A stretch of 61,474 nt of DNA, taken from Verrucomicrobiia bacterium. Lineage in GTDB: Bacteria > Verrucomicrobiota > Verrucomicrobiia > JADLBR01. Numbering within the stretch: position 1 is the stretch's first letter; every line of letters starts with the position of its first letter. The notes beneath the pieces were generated by a model that saw nothing but the letters and a program-made list of their open reading frames with translations, did not search any database and had not been told where the DNA came from. Both the position numbers and the translations under genes were made by a program. The stretch covers positions 1 through 61,474 of the forward strand of contig JADLBR010000382.1 of the NCBI GenBank assembly GCA_020847615.1, given 5' to 3'. Below are positions 1 through 8,543 of this stretch, piece after piece.

Positions 1-86
1 CCGGCAAATTCCGCCAACTGCAGTTCAAGCTCAAGCCCGGCGAGGCGATGAAGCAGTTGGTCCTGGATCGGCACATCGAATACTGA
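1..86 (+). CDS. 3' end of an unidentified gene (partial)
   Basis: An open frame enters from the left edge and ends at TGA 84-86. The visible C-terminus is about 27 residues, basic and hydrophilic, ending DRHIEY. It is too short to assign to a family. It is followed by a palindromic intergenic repeat, which fits a 3' gene end. Confidence 0.55.
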   Translation, partial: GKFRQLQFKLKPGEAMKQLVLDRHIEY

Positions 87-120
87 GCCACCCGCGGCGG
101 GGCACCACCGCGGGTGAAAA

Positions 121-212
121 TGTAGCCGCACGCGCAAGCGTTTGGCGCGTGGGCCCTGGTGGCACGGGCCAAACGCCTTGGGGCGTTCGGCTACAGGAAT
201 TTTCGAGCGAGT
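121..212. repeat. dispersed palindromic repeat, family A (copy 1)
   Basis: Two arms, gtagccgcacgcg...gtttggc and ggccaaacgcc...ggcgttcggctac, form an inverted repeat, followed by the tail aattttcgag. The same arm and tail occur at 2657-2707, 11195-11245 and 57031-57105. This copy fills the gap between the partial gene and the antitoxin. Confidence 0.75.
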
Positions 213-269
213 GAGCAGACTACTTCCTTTTTGCTTGCGTTATGTAACCATTGTGGAAGTCTTCCCCCA

Positions 270-554
270 ATGGGTACCCTCGTCATCAAGTCCTTCCCTG
301 AGGAGATCCACGCGCGGCTCAGGCTTGCCGCAGCGGCGCATCGGCGTTCGGTCACACAGGAGGCGATCCACCTCCTTGACCGCGCCCTGCATGCCCAGCA
401 AGGCGAGTCCCGCCCCGCGCTTTCGGAAGAACCCGCCCCGTATTGGGCGCGCCGCGAGATGCTTCCCGCCTATCGGGCGCTCCTCGAATCCGGGGCGCTC
501 TCCGGCGGCACGGATTCGGGCGCCATCCTCTCCGAAGAGCGCGACGCGCGATGA
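270..554 (+). CDS. FitA-like ribbon-helix-helix antitoxin
   Basis: A 94-residue protein whose N-terminal part (TLVIKSFPEEIHARLRLAA, then HRRSVTQEAIHLLDRAL) has the beta-strand plus two-helix pattern of the Arc/MetJ (FitA/VapB) antitoxin fold, which binds operator DNA as a dimer. The acidic C-terminal half (about residues 45-94) would wrap and block the toxin. ATG 270 is chosen because it begins directly at the RHH strand; upstream in-frame codons lie in an intergenic repeat. Its TGA overlaps the ATG of the PIN-domain gene (ATGA), the usual arrangement of a type II toxin-antitoxin pair, so the two are probably co-translated and autoregulated. Confidence 0.8.
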   Translation: MGTLVIKSFPEEIHARLRLAAAAHRRSVTQEAIHLLDRALHAQQGESRPALSEEPAPYWARREMLPAYRALLESGALSGGTDSGAILSEERDAR

Positions 555-991
555 CCCGGCTCTATTTCGACTCGAGCTACCTGTGCAAATTGTACTGGCG
601 GGAGGGTGGCTCATGCGAAGTGGCGGCCCTTGCGGCGGGGGCTGATGAGATCGTGTGCGGGCTGCACGGCCGGGCCGAGTTCTATTCCGTCGGGCACCGC
701 AAGCGGCGCGAGGGCGTCGCCGATGCCGCCGCCCTCAAGTCCGTCTTCGCCCAATTCGAGGCCGACCGCGCCGCCGGCGGCCTCGCCCTGCTGCCGCTGA
801 CCGAAACCATCCTCGACCGCGTCGCCGTGGCCTTCGCCGACGCACCCCCATCCTGCTTCCTCCGCCCCGCCGATGCCCTCCACCTCGCCACGGCCGCCGA
901 GCACCGCTTCTCAGAGATCTACTCCAACGACCGCCACCTCATCGAGGCCGCTCCGTTCTTCGGCCTGCGCGGGATCGATGTGATCCCCTGA
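551..991 (+). CDS. PIN-domain toxin (VapC/FitB-like ribonuclease)
   Basis: A 146-residue PIN-domain protein. Acidic residues expected to hold Mg2+ are visible: D near the N-terminus (LYFDSSYLCKLY), E in GRAEFYS, D in PADALHLATA and D in YSNDRHL near the C-terminus. Family members are site-specific RNases that cut tRNA or rRNA when free of the antitoxin. The gene starts inside the stop codon of the upstream RHH antitoxin. The exact RNA target cannot be read from sequence. The pair lies next to a repeat but with no sign of an integrase. Confidence 0.82.
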   Translation: MTRLYFDSSYLCKLYWREGGSCEVAALAAGADEIVCGLHGRAEFYSVGHRKRREGVADAAALKSVFAQFEADRAAGGLALLPLTETILDRVAVAFADAPPSCFLRPADALHLATAAEHRFSEIYSNDRHLIEAAPFFGLRGIDVIP

Positions 992-1130
992 TGCCATGAC
1001 GGATCACGGCAGAACGCCGCCGCTCCAGAATCGGTGTCCGACCACGTGAGGCAAAGGCTCCTGTCTCTCGCCTCGCGAATCCTGCACCACGCTGGCGACC
1101 CCTTGCCAAAGGCCAGTCTTATAGTATCTG

Positions 1131-2036
1131 ATGCGCACCATGAGTCGCCATTCGACCCTCTCCGCCATTCTCTGCGCCTTCATCTCGGCGTCAGCCACCC
1201 TCCTCCATTCCCAAGAAGTCCGCACCGCCCGGGTGGAATTCCCGCGTGGCCAGAGCGGGACGACGGTCAACGGCACCATCACCGGCTACGAGGTCTTCGA
1301 CTACCTCCTGCGGGCCAAGGGCGGCCAACAGATGACAGCGGAACTCAAGACCGATCACGGCGCGACGAGCTTCAACATCTTCGCCCCCGGCACCAAGCCC
1401 GGCGAGGATACCGCCATGTACATCGGCGAGACCAGCGGCAATCGCTTCGAGGGTGCCCTGCCGGCGGATGGGGAGTATCGGATCCGGGTCGGCATGATGC
1501 GGAGCGCCGCCCGGCGCAATGAGACCGCGGGCTATTCACTCGCCATAGCCATCGGGCGCTCCGCCGCCGCCGCATCCGCCGCCCGCAGTGGCGGCTACGA
1601 CCTCGGCCGCACCAAAGGCTATCAGGATGGCGCGGGCGGACTTTCGCGCACGCCCGACCGGCACGCCGCGGAGTATTCCGAGGCGGACCGGGCCGATTTC
1701 TTCCGCGGTTACGAGGATGGCTACAATCAGGGCATCAAGCCTGGCGCGAGGCCCCCGGCATCCTTCGGGCAACCGCTCACCGCCGTCAACGGGCAGGGCA
1801 CCGTGACAATCATGGAGGGTGATCGCACGGTGGCCGTCTGCCGCACCGCCTCGCCCAACATCGAGCAGACCCGCTTCATCAGCGAGCAGCAGCAGATCGT
1901 CGTCAAATCCCGCGGCAACCACGGCCCCGCCACCGTCCAGCTCTTCGACTCCCGGAAGGGCACGGAACTGGGCAAGGTTATGGCCTACGCGATCCAGGAC
2001 GGCCAGCCCCCCTGGGCCCAGGGGATGGGGGATTGA
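1131..2036 (+). CDS. secreted beta-sandwich protein, g-type lysozyme-inhibitor-like N-terminal half
   Basis: A 301-residue protein with a signal peptide (MRTMSRHSTLSAILCAFISASATLLHSQ; a second ATG lies at residue 4). Residues about 30-140 carry a pattern found in small periplasmic proteins related to the g-type lysozyme inhibitor fold: FPRGQSG.TV.GTI.GY..FDYLLRAKGGQ, SGNRFEGALPADGEYRIRV and MRSAARRNE. The C-terminal half has no family I recognise; a stretch rich in GY and D (about 150-200) links to a second hydrophobic-strand region. It probably acts in the periplasm, perhaps in envelope protection, but the function is inferred only from fold-like resemblance. Confidence 0.65.
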   Translation: MRTMSRHSTLSAILCAFISASATLLHSQEVRTARVEFPRGQSGTTVNGTITGYEVFDYLLRAKGGQQMTAELKTDHGATSFNIFAPGTKPGEDTAMYIGETSGNRFEGALPADGEYRIRVGMMRSAARRNETAGYSLAIAIGRSAAAASAARSGGYDLGRTKGYQDGAGGLSRTPDRHAAEYSEADRADFFRGYEDGYNQGIKPGARPPASFGQPLTAVNGQGTVTIMEGDRTVAVCRTASPNIEQTRFISEQQQIVVKSRGNHGPATVQLFDSRKGTELGKVMAYAIQDGQPPWAQGMGD

Positions 2037-2046
2037 CCCGCCGCCC

Positions 2047-2316
2047 ATGAAAACGATCCCTGCTCTCCTCGCGGCGATCTACCTGATCCTCGTGCTATTG
2101 GCGGTCATCCCCATCTTCACCGGCAAGGATGCCCTCTCGGGTATTTTCGCCGTGGCGCTGACGGCCCCCTGGAACTCGCTGCTGGGCAGACTCCTCCCGG
2201 CGCACCTCGCGGACACAGATCGCAACAAGTCATCCGCGCCAGCGCAGCGGCGGCGCGCAAAGCGGGAGGAGAATCACTTGCCCTTGAACAGGACGCCGAT
2301 CGCCAGCACCACATAA
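2047..2316 (+). CDS. small membrane protein
   Basis: An 89-residue protein beginning 11 bases after the stop of the secreted protein. Two hydrophobic segments (PALLAAIYLILVLLAVIPIF at the start, then SGIFAVALTAPW) are followed by a basic, Lys/Arg-rich tail of about 35 residues, so it probably spans the inner membrane with a cytoplasmic tail. No family is recognised beyond a general likeness to small hypothetical membrane proteins. Its 3' end overlaps the convergent small gene by about 40 bases, which slightly lowers confidence in one of the two. Confidence 0.5.
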   Translation: MKTIPALLAAIYLILVLLAVIPIFTGKDALSGIFAVALTAPWNSLLGRLLPAHLADTDRNKSSAPAQRRRAKREENHLPLNRTPIASTT

Positions 2317-2435
2317 CCGGCGAGCAGAAGCCAATACGCATTCGGCGTCATGACCGGGATCACCGCGAAATACCCGAGAATCCCGAGAACCGCGAGGATA
2401 ACACTCACAATGAAGGCCAATCCCACACGAGTCCC
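2274..2435 (-). CDS. small hydrophobic two-helix protein
   Basis: A short open frame of about 53 residues encoding two transmembrane helices separated by VMTPNAYW, ending FKGK. I place the start near a GTG (Val-Gly-Leu-Ala-Phe) around position 2430, because the upstream part of the frame (2439-2526) lies within a dispersed repeat and reads as low-complexity Ala/Gly. Small proteins of this kind (two helices, C-terminal Lys) are common and uncharacterised. It is convergent with, and slightly overlaps, the preceding small membrane-protein gene. Start and function are uncertain. Confidence 0.4.
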   Translation of the reverse strand, partial: GTRVGLAFIVSVILAVLGILGYFAVIPVMTPNAYWLLLAGYVVLAIGVLFKGK

Positions 2436-2438
2436 TTT

Positions 2439-2526
2439 GGGAGGGACGCCGGCCCCGGCGTCCGCCATCCACCCGAACGCCCCCGTCGCCGTGGCCATCG
2501 CGGCCCGCGAGGCCGCGGGCCCTCCC
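2439..2526. repeat. dispersed repeat, family B (copy 1)
   Basis: Contains gggagggacgccggcc...ggcgtcc at one end and gaggccgcgggccctccc at the other. The same two modules, in the opposite order, occur at 51864-51930. Copy 1 lies upstream of a small minus-strand gene. Confidence 0.65.
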
Positions 2527-2656
2527 AAGCATCACTTGACCGAGCGCCATTCCGTTCCCAGCCCTTCCTGAGTTCGTGAGTTCCCGATGAAACCGTCGAT
2601 CTCCCGTGTGCCCATCGTCCCACCGAAAATGCAGCGGATCGCCTCGGGCGATTGGT

Positions 2657-2707
2657 GGCCAAACGCTTACGCGTTCGGCTACGGGTTGCGCTGCGGCAAT
2701 TCTCGAG
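2657..2707. repeat. dispersed palindromic repeat, family A (copy 2)
   Basis: One complete arm, ggccaaacgcttacgcgttc followed by ggctacggg, and the tail ggcaattctcgag. It ends at the 3' end of the DUF389 gene (stop at 2708) and may serve as a 3' stem. Confidence 0.7.
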
Positions 2708-3745
2708 TCACTCCCCGATCCGGAATCCTTCGTCTTCGTACAACGGCCCCTCGCGACCAATGACATGGGTCTCCACGAACCGTATCCGGAGTTCCAAACT
2801 CGTCCCGTCCGGTGGCACCGGTAACCCGCGCTCCATGGCCGCTACCTGCGCCGCCGTGGGCGGATGGGGTCCGCGCACGACCGCCCTGACGATGGTCTTC
2901 CCCTCAAACCCATCGCCGCGCGCCGTCTCGAACCGAACCTCGGCCACATGGCATCCTGGCGAGGCGTCGATCTCCCGGTTCAAGGAAAACCGGATGGCGG
3001 TCTCGAAGAACTGCCGCTCGAGGGTCTTGTGAAGGCTGCGCGTCAGCACGACGGCCAACACAACCAGGATGGCGATGCTGACGAAATTCCGGCGCAGCAG
3101 CGTCTGCAGGGACAAGCCCGACATGCGGGAGGCCCTGCGAAACCCCGACATCCAGAGAACGACGGAAGAGGCGAACTGGATCGCCACCATGTTGGTAAAT
3201 GTCAGCAGCAGGGCGCCGAGACCCAGGCCGACGTACCCATGCGCGAACAGGATGCAGGCCGCGCAGAGCGGAGGTACAAGGGCCGTGGCGATCGCGACGC
3301 CGACGAACGCGACCCCCAGCCGGGACGAGATCGACGCATAGGCGCCCGCGGCCCCGCCCGCCAGTGCCACCATCAGGTCCAAGAGGTTGGGCGCGGTCCT
3401 CGCCATGATCTCGTCCGTGATGGGAATGCCATTGTGGATCAACCCGATGACAAGGGCAATGGCCATGACCTCCGCCGTGCCGGCCAGGACCGTCATCAGG
3501 CTCCGAAACAGCAGCCTCGGGTCGCTGTCCACCAGGGCCAGGGCAACCCCCGTGATAGGCCCCAGCAGCATGGCGACGATCATCGCGCCGATGATAATGG
3601 CGGGGCTGTTGGCGAACAGGCCGTAGCAGGCGATCGTGGCCGCCAGGGCATTCATCAACAGGAAAGGCACGTCCAATTCCGCGCCCTGGCGGATGTTCCC
3701 GCGGACCGTCTCTTTCCAGCCGCCCTGCGCCGCCATGGCAGTCAT
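2708..3745 (-). CDS. DUF389 family membrane protein
   Basis: A 345-residue protein. Residues about 20-230 contain six or so hydrophobic segments with the signatures of the DUF389 family: SPAIIIGAMIVAMLLGPI near the first helix and SSRLGVAFVGVAIATALVPPL further on, both rich in small residues. After the last helix (about residue 235) a hydrophilic domain of about 100 residues ends RIGE. The family is widespread; its transported substrate is unknown to me. The neighbouring minus-strand L,D-transpeptidase is 67 bases upstream, so co-transcription is possible but there is no functional link visible. Confidence 0.85.
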   Translation of the reverse strand: MTAMAAQGGWKETVRGNIRQGAELDVPFLLMNALAATIACYGLFANSPAIIIGAMIVAMLLGPITGVALALVDSDPRLLFRSLMTVLAGTAEVMAIALVIGLIHNGIPITDEIMARTAPNLLDLMVALAGGAAGAYASISSRLGVAFVGVAIATALVPPLCAACILFAHGYVGLGLGALLLTFTNMVAIQFASSVVLWMSGFRRASRMSGLSLQTLLRRNFVSIAILVVLAVVLTRSLHKTLERQFFETAIRFSLNREIDASPGCHVAEVRFETARGDGFEGKTIVRAVVRGPHPPTAAQVAAMERGLPVPPDGTSLELRIRFVETHVIGREGPLYEDEGFRIGE

Positions 3746-3812
3746 CTGTTATACCCTCCCCGGTCGCACGCACGCCATGGGCATCCGATGCGCCGATCCG
3801 CCCAGGGCAACC

Positions 3813-4835
3813 TCACGCCCCCTCTTGCGTCATGACGACGAAATCGTGGCCGGTGCGGGTATCGGGATGCGCGGGCATGTCGGTCATGACGAGGACCATG
3901 CCGGGATGCATGCGCGCCTTCATCGCCTCGACCACGCCCGGGTCGGCGCCGACGCGCCGGATCACGTCCTCCTCGGGCCTGGCGAAGCCCGACGCCTGCT
4001 CGGCATGGTGCCCGATGGCGTGCCACGCCAGACCCCGCTGCTCGTCGTGCGTGTCGGATAGAATGAACACGTGGGAGCCGAGGGGCACATGGGGATCCCG
4101 GATCGTGGCCACGCCCTCGGCGACGATCTTGCCGCTCTCCAAAACAAACGCGCGCTGATCGGCCCGGCTGATCAGGACCGACGTCGGCGGCGTGGGATTG
4201 TCGGCGTGGTCCGTGGAGGGCACCGACTTGCCCTTGAGCTTGGCGACGACATCCTCGAACTCGTGCTCGGCGTACTGGCCCAGGACCAGGCCCGGGTGGA
4301 CGACCTCCGCCGGGTCGTGATGGCCGCCCGCGATGATCACGGGCGTGCCGACATGCGTGACGCCAAACAGCCGCTCCGAAAACTCCATCGGCAGCCGCAC
4401 GCACCCGTGGGAGGCGGGATAGCCCGGCAGGTTGCCCGCGTGCAGCGCCACGCCGCTCCACGTGAGCCGATTCATGTTGGGCATCGGCGCGTTGTTGTAG
4501 GTCGACGAATGATGGTGCTTGTCCTTCTCCAAGACCGTGAAAACCCCGGTCGGCGTCTCGTGGCCCGGCTTCCCCGTCGAGCACGTCGACACCGCGATCC
4601 GGACCCCATTGCGATAGACGTGGACCCGCTGATCGGGGATCGACACGACGACCGCCACCGGCCCCGTCGGCGCCCGCTCGGGGTGCCAGGTGAACTCCCC
4701 GGGCTTCAGTTCGTGGATCTCTTTGACCACCTGCCCCGCCACGGCCCGCAGAACCGCCGCTCCCCCAAATCCCGCCGCAGCCAGCAAGCGCAGGAAATTA
4801 CGCCTCCCGTCCATTCCGCTCGCGATCTGATCCAT
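3813..4835 (-). CDS. Tat-exported L,D-transpeptidase with tandem YkuD-like domains
   Basis: A 340-residue protein. ATG 4835 is preceded by AGGAGGT at about 5 bases and starts a twin-arginine signal (RRNFLRLL at residues 11-18, then a hydrophobic stretch to about residue 34). Residues 60-170 are a YkuD domain with His132, and His143-Gly-Cys145 in SHGCVRLP, the catalytic signature of enzymes that make 3-3 peptidoglycan cross-links or attach lipoprotein to the wall. Residues 219-330 repeat the start of the fold (VLISRADQRAFVLESGK... matching VVVSIPDQRVHVYRNG...) but lack the HGC cysteine. It acts in the periplasm. The second, inactive copy may bind substrate or be structural. Confidence 0.9.
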   Translation of the reverse strand: MDQIASGMDGRRNFLRLLAAAGFGGAAVLRAVAGQVVKEIHELKPGEFTWHPERAPTGPVAVVVSIPDQRVHVYRNGVRIAVSTCSTGKPGHETPTGVFTVLEKDKHHHSSTYNNAPMPNMNRLTWSGVALHAGNLPGYPASHGCVRLPMEFSERLFGVTHVGTPVIIAGGHHDPAEVVHPGLVLGQYAEHEFEDVVAKLKGKSVPSTDHADNPTPPTSVLISRADQRAFVLESGKIVAEGVATIRDPHVPLGSHVFILSDTHDEQRGLAWHAIGHHAEQASGFARPEEDVIRRVGADPGVVEAMKARMHPGMVLVMTDMPAHPDTRTGHDFVVMTQEGA

Positions 4836-5041
4836 CCAATACCTCCTGGCTCTATCCCGCGGGCTCTGCCTCGACCGAAGCGGCACACCCACAGGCAATT
4901 AATCCGCACACCCATTACATAGGCTCCGGGTCCCGTCAAATGCCCCGCGTGGCAGGACGAGTCCACATGCCCCCACAAGCTCAACAAATGACCACGCGCC
5001 GCTCCCGAATCCCAACCCGCTCCCGCAGGCCCCAATCATCC

Positions 5042-5707
5042 TCACCAAAAATACCAATTCCCGGTGGCCACGACCCAGACGTACAGGATCAGATTGGTGA
5101 CGCCGTGGGCCAGGACAACGTCCCAGAGGCTCTTGGTGCGCACGACCCACCAGCCGTAGATCGCGCCGGCCAGCAATGCCACGAAGACCTGGGGATGCAC
5201 GAGGGCGAAGGCGACGGTCGTGATCGCAAAGGCCTTCGGTTGCCACGCGCCGATCTGCAGTTTCGTGAAATCCTCGCGGATCAGCCACCGCATCAGCCAG
5301 CCCCGCCAGAAGAGTTCCTCGGCGACCGGCACCGCGATGGCCCCGCCCAGGATGCGCACCGCGACCCATGCCCACGACAGCGCCGGCGGCGCAATGGCCG
5401 ACGGATCGATGCCACCCGCCCTGGGCGGGAATGTCAGCCGGGTCCCATCGAGCCACGGAAGGAATGGGTCGAGGCCCACCCACAGAAAGAACACCGCGAC
5501 ACCGACGCCAATGCTCCCGGCGGGGGCCTTCAGACGAAAACCGGGCAACCGTCGCCACAGCCATGCGACCAGCGCGAGGACGCAGGCCGTCTTGACCGGA
5601 TACAGCGGGATGCGCCCGAGCGGTCCCTCGAGGGCCAGAAAAGCCATGAACGCCGCAAAGGGCGCCACGAACGGAAACGCCGGATGCGCCACCCATCTTC
5701 TCGCCAT
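5042..5707 (-). CDS. CPBP/CAAX-type intramembrane protease
   Basis: About 221 residues with several transmembrane helices. The three conserved CPBP motifs are present: EELFWRG (paired glutamates plus Arg) at about residue 132, FALVHP at about 168, and HGVTN at about 202. The CAAX-prenyl-protease-related subfamily of exosortase/PEP-CTERM-containing bacteria has this shape. Catalysis uses the two Glu and the His residues within the membrane. I use the ATG at 5707 (ARRWVAHPAF); an in-frame ATG at 5734 is also possible. No exosortase or PEP-CTERM protein is seen nearby. It is divergent from the histidine-kinase gene across a hairpin-containing gap. Confidence 0.82.
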   Translation of the reverse strand: MARRWVAHPAFPFVAPFAAFMAFLALEGPLGRIPLYPVKTACVLALVAWLWRRLPGFRLKAPAGSIGVGVAVFFLWVGLDPFLPWLDGTRLTFPPRAGGIDPSAIAPPALSWAWVAVRILGGAIAVPVAEELFWRGWLMRWLIREDFTKLQIGAWQPKAFAITTVAFALVHPQVFVALLAGAIYGWWVVRTKSLWDVVLAHGVTNLILYVWVVATGNWYFW

Positions 5708-5843
5708 TCCGCCAACTTGACCCCATGGCCGCACGCCGTCGAGGCGGAATTCGCTACACCGCCCACCCCGTGTATGTTAGCTTGGATTTTTCCCGAATGT
5801 CCGATTGGAAGATTCACGGCGTGGCCAACTCGAAAATTCGTGG

Positions 5844-5863
5844 CCACGGTCGCCAGACCGTGG
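5844..5863. repeat. perfect inverted repeat in divergent intergenic region
   Basis: Arms ccacggtc and gaccgtgg separated by gcca make an 8-bp perfect stem. It lies in the 240-base gap between the divergent protease and histidine-kinase genes, just after a cgaaaattcg sequence. It could be an operator or one more dispersed repeat element. Confidence 0.5.
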
Positions 5864-5948
5864 ACCCGCGGGCGGATGGAACGATCCCCGGCAGCCAGAT
5901 GCGATCTGACCCCGTCAATCCCGCGCCGGCGACCAGGATTCCCGAACC

Positions 5949-8543
5949 GTGAGAACGTTCATCGCGACACTGCTGGGCGCGCAATGCGGCGTGCTCGCGG
6001 CGCACTGGCTCGGGCGCCGGTGGGGCGCGTTGCCCGTCGGCCTGCTGCTCGGCTGCCTCGTGGCCGGCGGGGCCACGCTGCGCTCTTGGCAGGTCCTGTC
6101 AACCGACCTGGCCGCACCGATGCTCGACCCCCTCGGCTCCGTCCTCTGGGCCAACGCGTGCTTCGCCTTCCTGCTCATTTACATCCACGACGGCTCCCCG
6201 CGCGTCCGGTCGCTCTTCCTCGGTTGCCTGTTCGTGTTCGCGGCGGTCGGTTTCGGCCACTGGACCCTGATCCACAGCGGCGCCGCATCGAACCCCGGCA
6301 TATGGCCCCTCGTGCAATGCTACGTCGCCCAGGCGCTCGCCTTCGCGTGCGTCCTGGTCGCCGCCTGCATCCCCTACCAGTTGCTCGCCAACCGGGTGCC
6401 CTTCATACCGAGATGGCTCCGTTTCTACGCCGCGCTCGCCGCGGCCTCGTGCGTCGGCGCGGTCGTCCTCGGCGCCTTCTTCGAGGGGGCCCGCCCGGCC
6501 CTCGGCGAGGCCATCCGCCGCGACATGGCCGAGTTCGTTTTCTCAACCGCCCTCCTGATCCCGCTCGGCGAGATCTATCTTCGCCAGTTCTCGATGCTGC
6601 GCGTTCACCCGGAACAGCGCAGGCACCTCTTCGACCTCGTCCGCTGGATGCCAAGCTACCTCGCCCGCGAGCACACCGAGGACCGCCACCTCAACCTGCT
6701 GCGCTCGCTGCCGGATCTCGCCTTCGTCGTCAATGAGAGCGGCCACGTCATCGAGGCGCTCAACGCCGAGGACGCCCAGCTCCAGCCACCGCCCTCGTCC
6801 CTGAGAGACTGCCATCTGACCGACGCGTTCTCACCCGAGGTCGCGGAGCGCTTCCACGACGCCGTCCGCGACGCGCTCGCCTCGGGGCGCACCCGCGAGG
6901 TCGTCTTCACCCTGGAGGGGGGCGCGCGTTTCTTCTCGGCGCTGGTCTCCGCCTACCACGATCCCGTCGCCCGCGAGAACAGGGCCATCGTACTGGTCCA
7001 CGACCAGACGGGCGCGCGCCACGGCATGCAGTCGCTGGAGGCCGAGGCGCGCCGGTTCCGCGAGGCCTTCGGCTCGATGCCCGCCGCCCTTTTCGTCGCC
7101 GGCGACGACGGACGGATCATCCAGTCCGGCGGTTCCGATGCCGCGGCGATGCGGTTCTTGCCCGCAGCCGGCGACGCCCCCGAAGCTTCGGGCGCCCTCG
7201 CCAAAGCGATCGCGGAGTGCCTCGCCCGGGGCTCGGCGTGCCACCAGCTCAACTCGCCAGAGCCGCAGCCGGGTCGCCGCTACGCCCTGGTCCTCCGCCG
7301 CACCGGGGCCCGCGGCCAACGTGAACATCCCGCCATCGCGGGCCTCATCGCCGACATCGACCATCTCGCAGGGACCTGGGAAGAGCGGTCCGACCGGGAG
7401 AGGCTCGACAGCCTTTCGGCATTCGCGGGGCGCGCCGCGCACGACATCAATAATCTCCTCGTCGGCATCATGGGCCACGCCTCCCTCGCCGTCAGGAATA
7501 TCTCCCCGGTCAGCCGGGCGCGCCTCAACGTCGAGCAACTCCTGAAGGCCGCCGAGCAGACCGCGGACCTGACCCACAAACTGCTCTCCTATGCCGGCCG
7601 CGGCCAACCGCGCCTCAGGGCCATCGACATCAGCGACCTCGTGCGCAACGCCAGGCCCCTGCTCGCCCGCGCGCTGCCGGACGGGTGCTCCCTTCAGATC
7701 AACACGGGGGCACGCGTCCCGCCCGCGCTGGGCGAGCCCGGCCCGATCGAGGCCGACCTCCGCGCGCTCGTCGATAATGCCGCCCAATCCTACGGCGAAC
7801 GCAGGGGCACGATCCGCGTCCTCACCGGTTCTGGTGACCCTCTGCCCGAGGGCGCACGCTACGCGGGCGAACCCATCGACATCCAGGTTGCCGCCTGGAT
7901 CGAGGTCGCCGATGACGGCGAGGGCATGCCGGCGGATGCGATGCGACGGATCTTCGAGCCATTTTTCACCACGCGCCCCGGCCACCAGGGCCTCGGCCTC
8001 GCCAGCGCGCTCGGCCACATGCGCACCCTGGGCGGCGGCATCGCGGTCTGGAGTTCCCCGGGACTCGGAAGCCGCTTCAGGCTCTGCTTCCCCCCGCACC
8101 AGCCGCCCGTGCGCCCCCCGGCGCCCGACACCACCCCCGGCTTCAAGGCCTCGGGCCTCGCCCTCGTCATTGATGACGAGGAGGCCGTGCGCGCGGTCGC
8201 CGCAGAGATCCTCGAGGAGATGGGTTTCGGCGTCCTGACCGCCGCCGACGGGCGACAGGGCATCGATACCGCCGTGGAACACATAGGGGAACTGAGCATC
8301 GTCCTGCTGGATGCCACCATGCCCGTCATCGGCGGGGGCGCGCTGTTCGATAGCCTCCGCATGCTCAAACCCGACCTCCGCATCGTGCTCTCCTCGGGAT
8401 ACCTCGAGGCCGATGTCATGCGGGATCTCCAGGCTTCCGATGCCACCGGATTCCTTCAAAAACCCTACACGGCCGACGAGCTCGCCGCCACGGTCGCACG
8501 TCTGTTCGCCCCGCCCCCTCCCGCCGAAACAACCCCGCCATGA
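5949..8543 (+). CDS. membrane-bound hybrid sensor histidine kinase with C-terminal receiver
   Basis: An 864-residue protein starting at GTG 5949. Residues 1-210 hold about six transmembrane helices. About 235-480 contain two PAS-like regions (LPDLAFVVNESGHVIEALN; FGSMPAALFVAGDDGRII). The H-box is AHDINNLLVGIMGHASLA with His498; the ATPase domain shows DDGEGMP and GLGLASALGHM (about 655-700). A receiver follows (VIDDEEAVRAVA, phospho-acceptor Asp788 in LLDATMP, and KP near the end). The H-box and fused receiver resemble NtrB/PAS hybrid kinases found across PVC and delta-proteobacteria. No DNA-binding response regulator is encoded nearby, so its phosphorelay partner is elsewhere. Confidence 0.9.
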   Translation: MRTFIATLLGAQCGVLAAHWLGRRWGALPVGLLLGCLVAGGATLRSWQVLSTDLAAPMLDPLGSVLWANACFAFLLIYIHDGSPRVRSLFLGCLFVFAAVGFGHWTLIHSGAASNPGIWPLVQCYVAQALAFACVLVAACIPYQLLANRVPFIPRWLRFYAALAAASCVGAVVLGAFFEGARPALGEAIRRDMAEFVFSTALLIPLGEIYLRQFSMLRVHPEQRRHLFDLVRWMPSYLAREHTEDRHLNLLRSLPDLAFVVNESGHVIEALNAEDAQLQPPPSSLRDCHLTDAFSPEVAERFHDAVRDALASGRTREVVFTLEGGARFFSALVSAYHDPVARENRAIVLVHDQTGARHGMQSLEAEARRFREAFGSMPAALFVAGDDGRIIQSGGSDAAAMRFLPAAGDAPEASGALAKAIAECLARGSACHQLNSPEPQPGRRYALVLRRTGARGQREHPAIAGLIADIDHLAGTWEERSDRERLDSLSAFAGRAAHDINNLLVGIMGHASLAVRNISPVSRARLNVEQLLKAAEQTADLTHKLLSYAGRGQPRLRAIDISDLVRNARPLLARALPDGCSLQINTGARVPPALGEPGPIEADLRALVDNAAQSYGERRGTIRVLTGSGDPLPEGARYAGEPIDIQVAAWIEVADDGEGMPADAMRRIFEPFFTTRPGHQGLGLASALGHMRTLGGGIAVWSSPGLGSRFRLCFPPHQPPVRPPAPDTTPGFKASGLALVIDDEEAVRAVAAEILEEMGFGVLTAADGRQGIDTAVEHIGELSIVLLDATMPVIGGGALFDSLRMLKPDLRIVLSSGYLEADVMRDLQASDATGFLQKPYTADELAATVARLFAPPPPAETTPP

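Noticed and set aside
4940-6736. Plus-strand frame crossing the protease gene and the start of the histidine kinase
   Set aside because: Arg/Pro-rich, no motif; crosses two well-supported genes.
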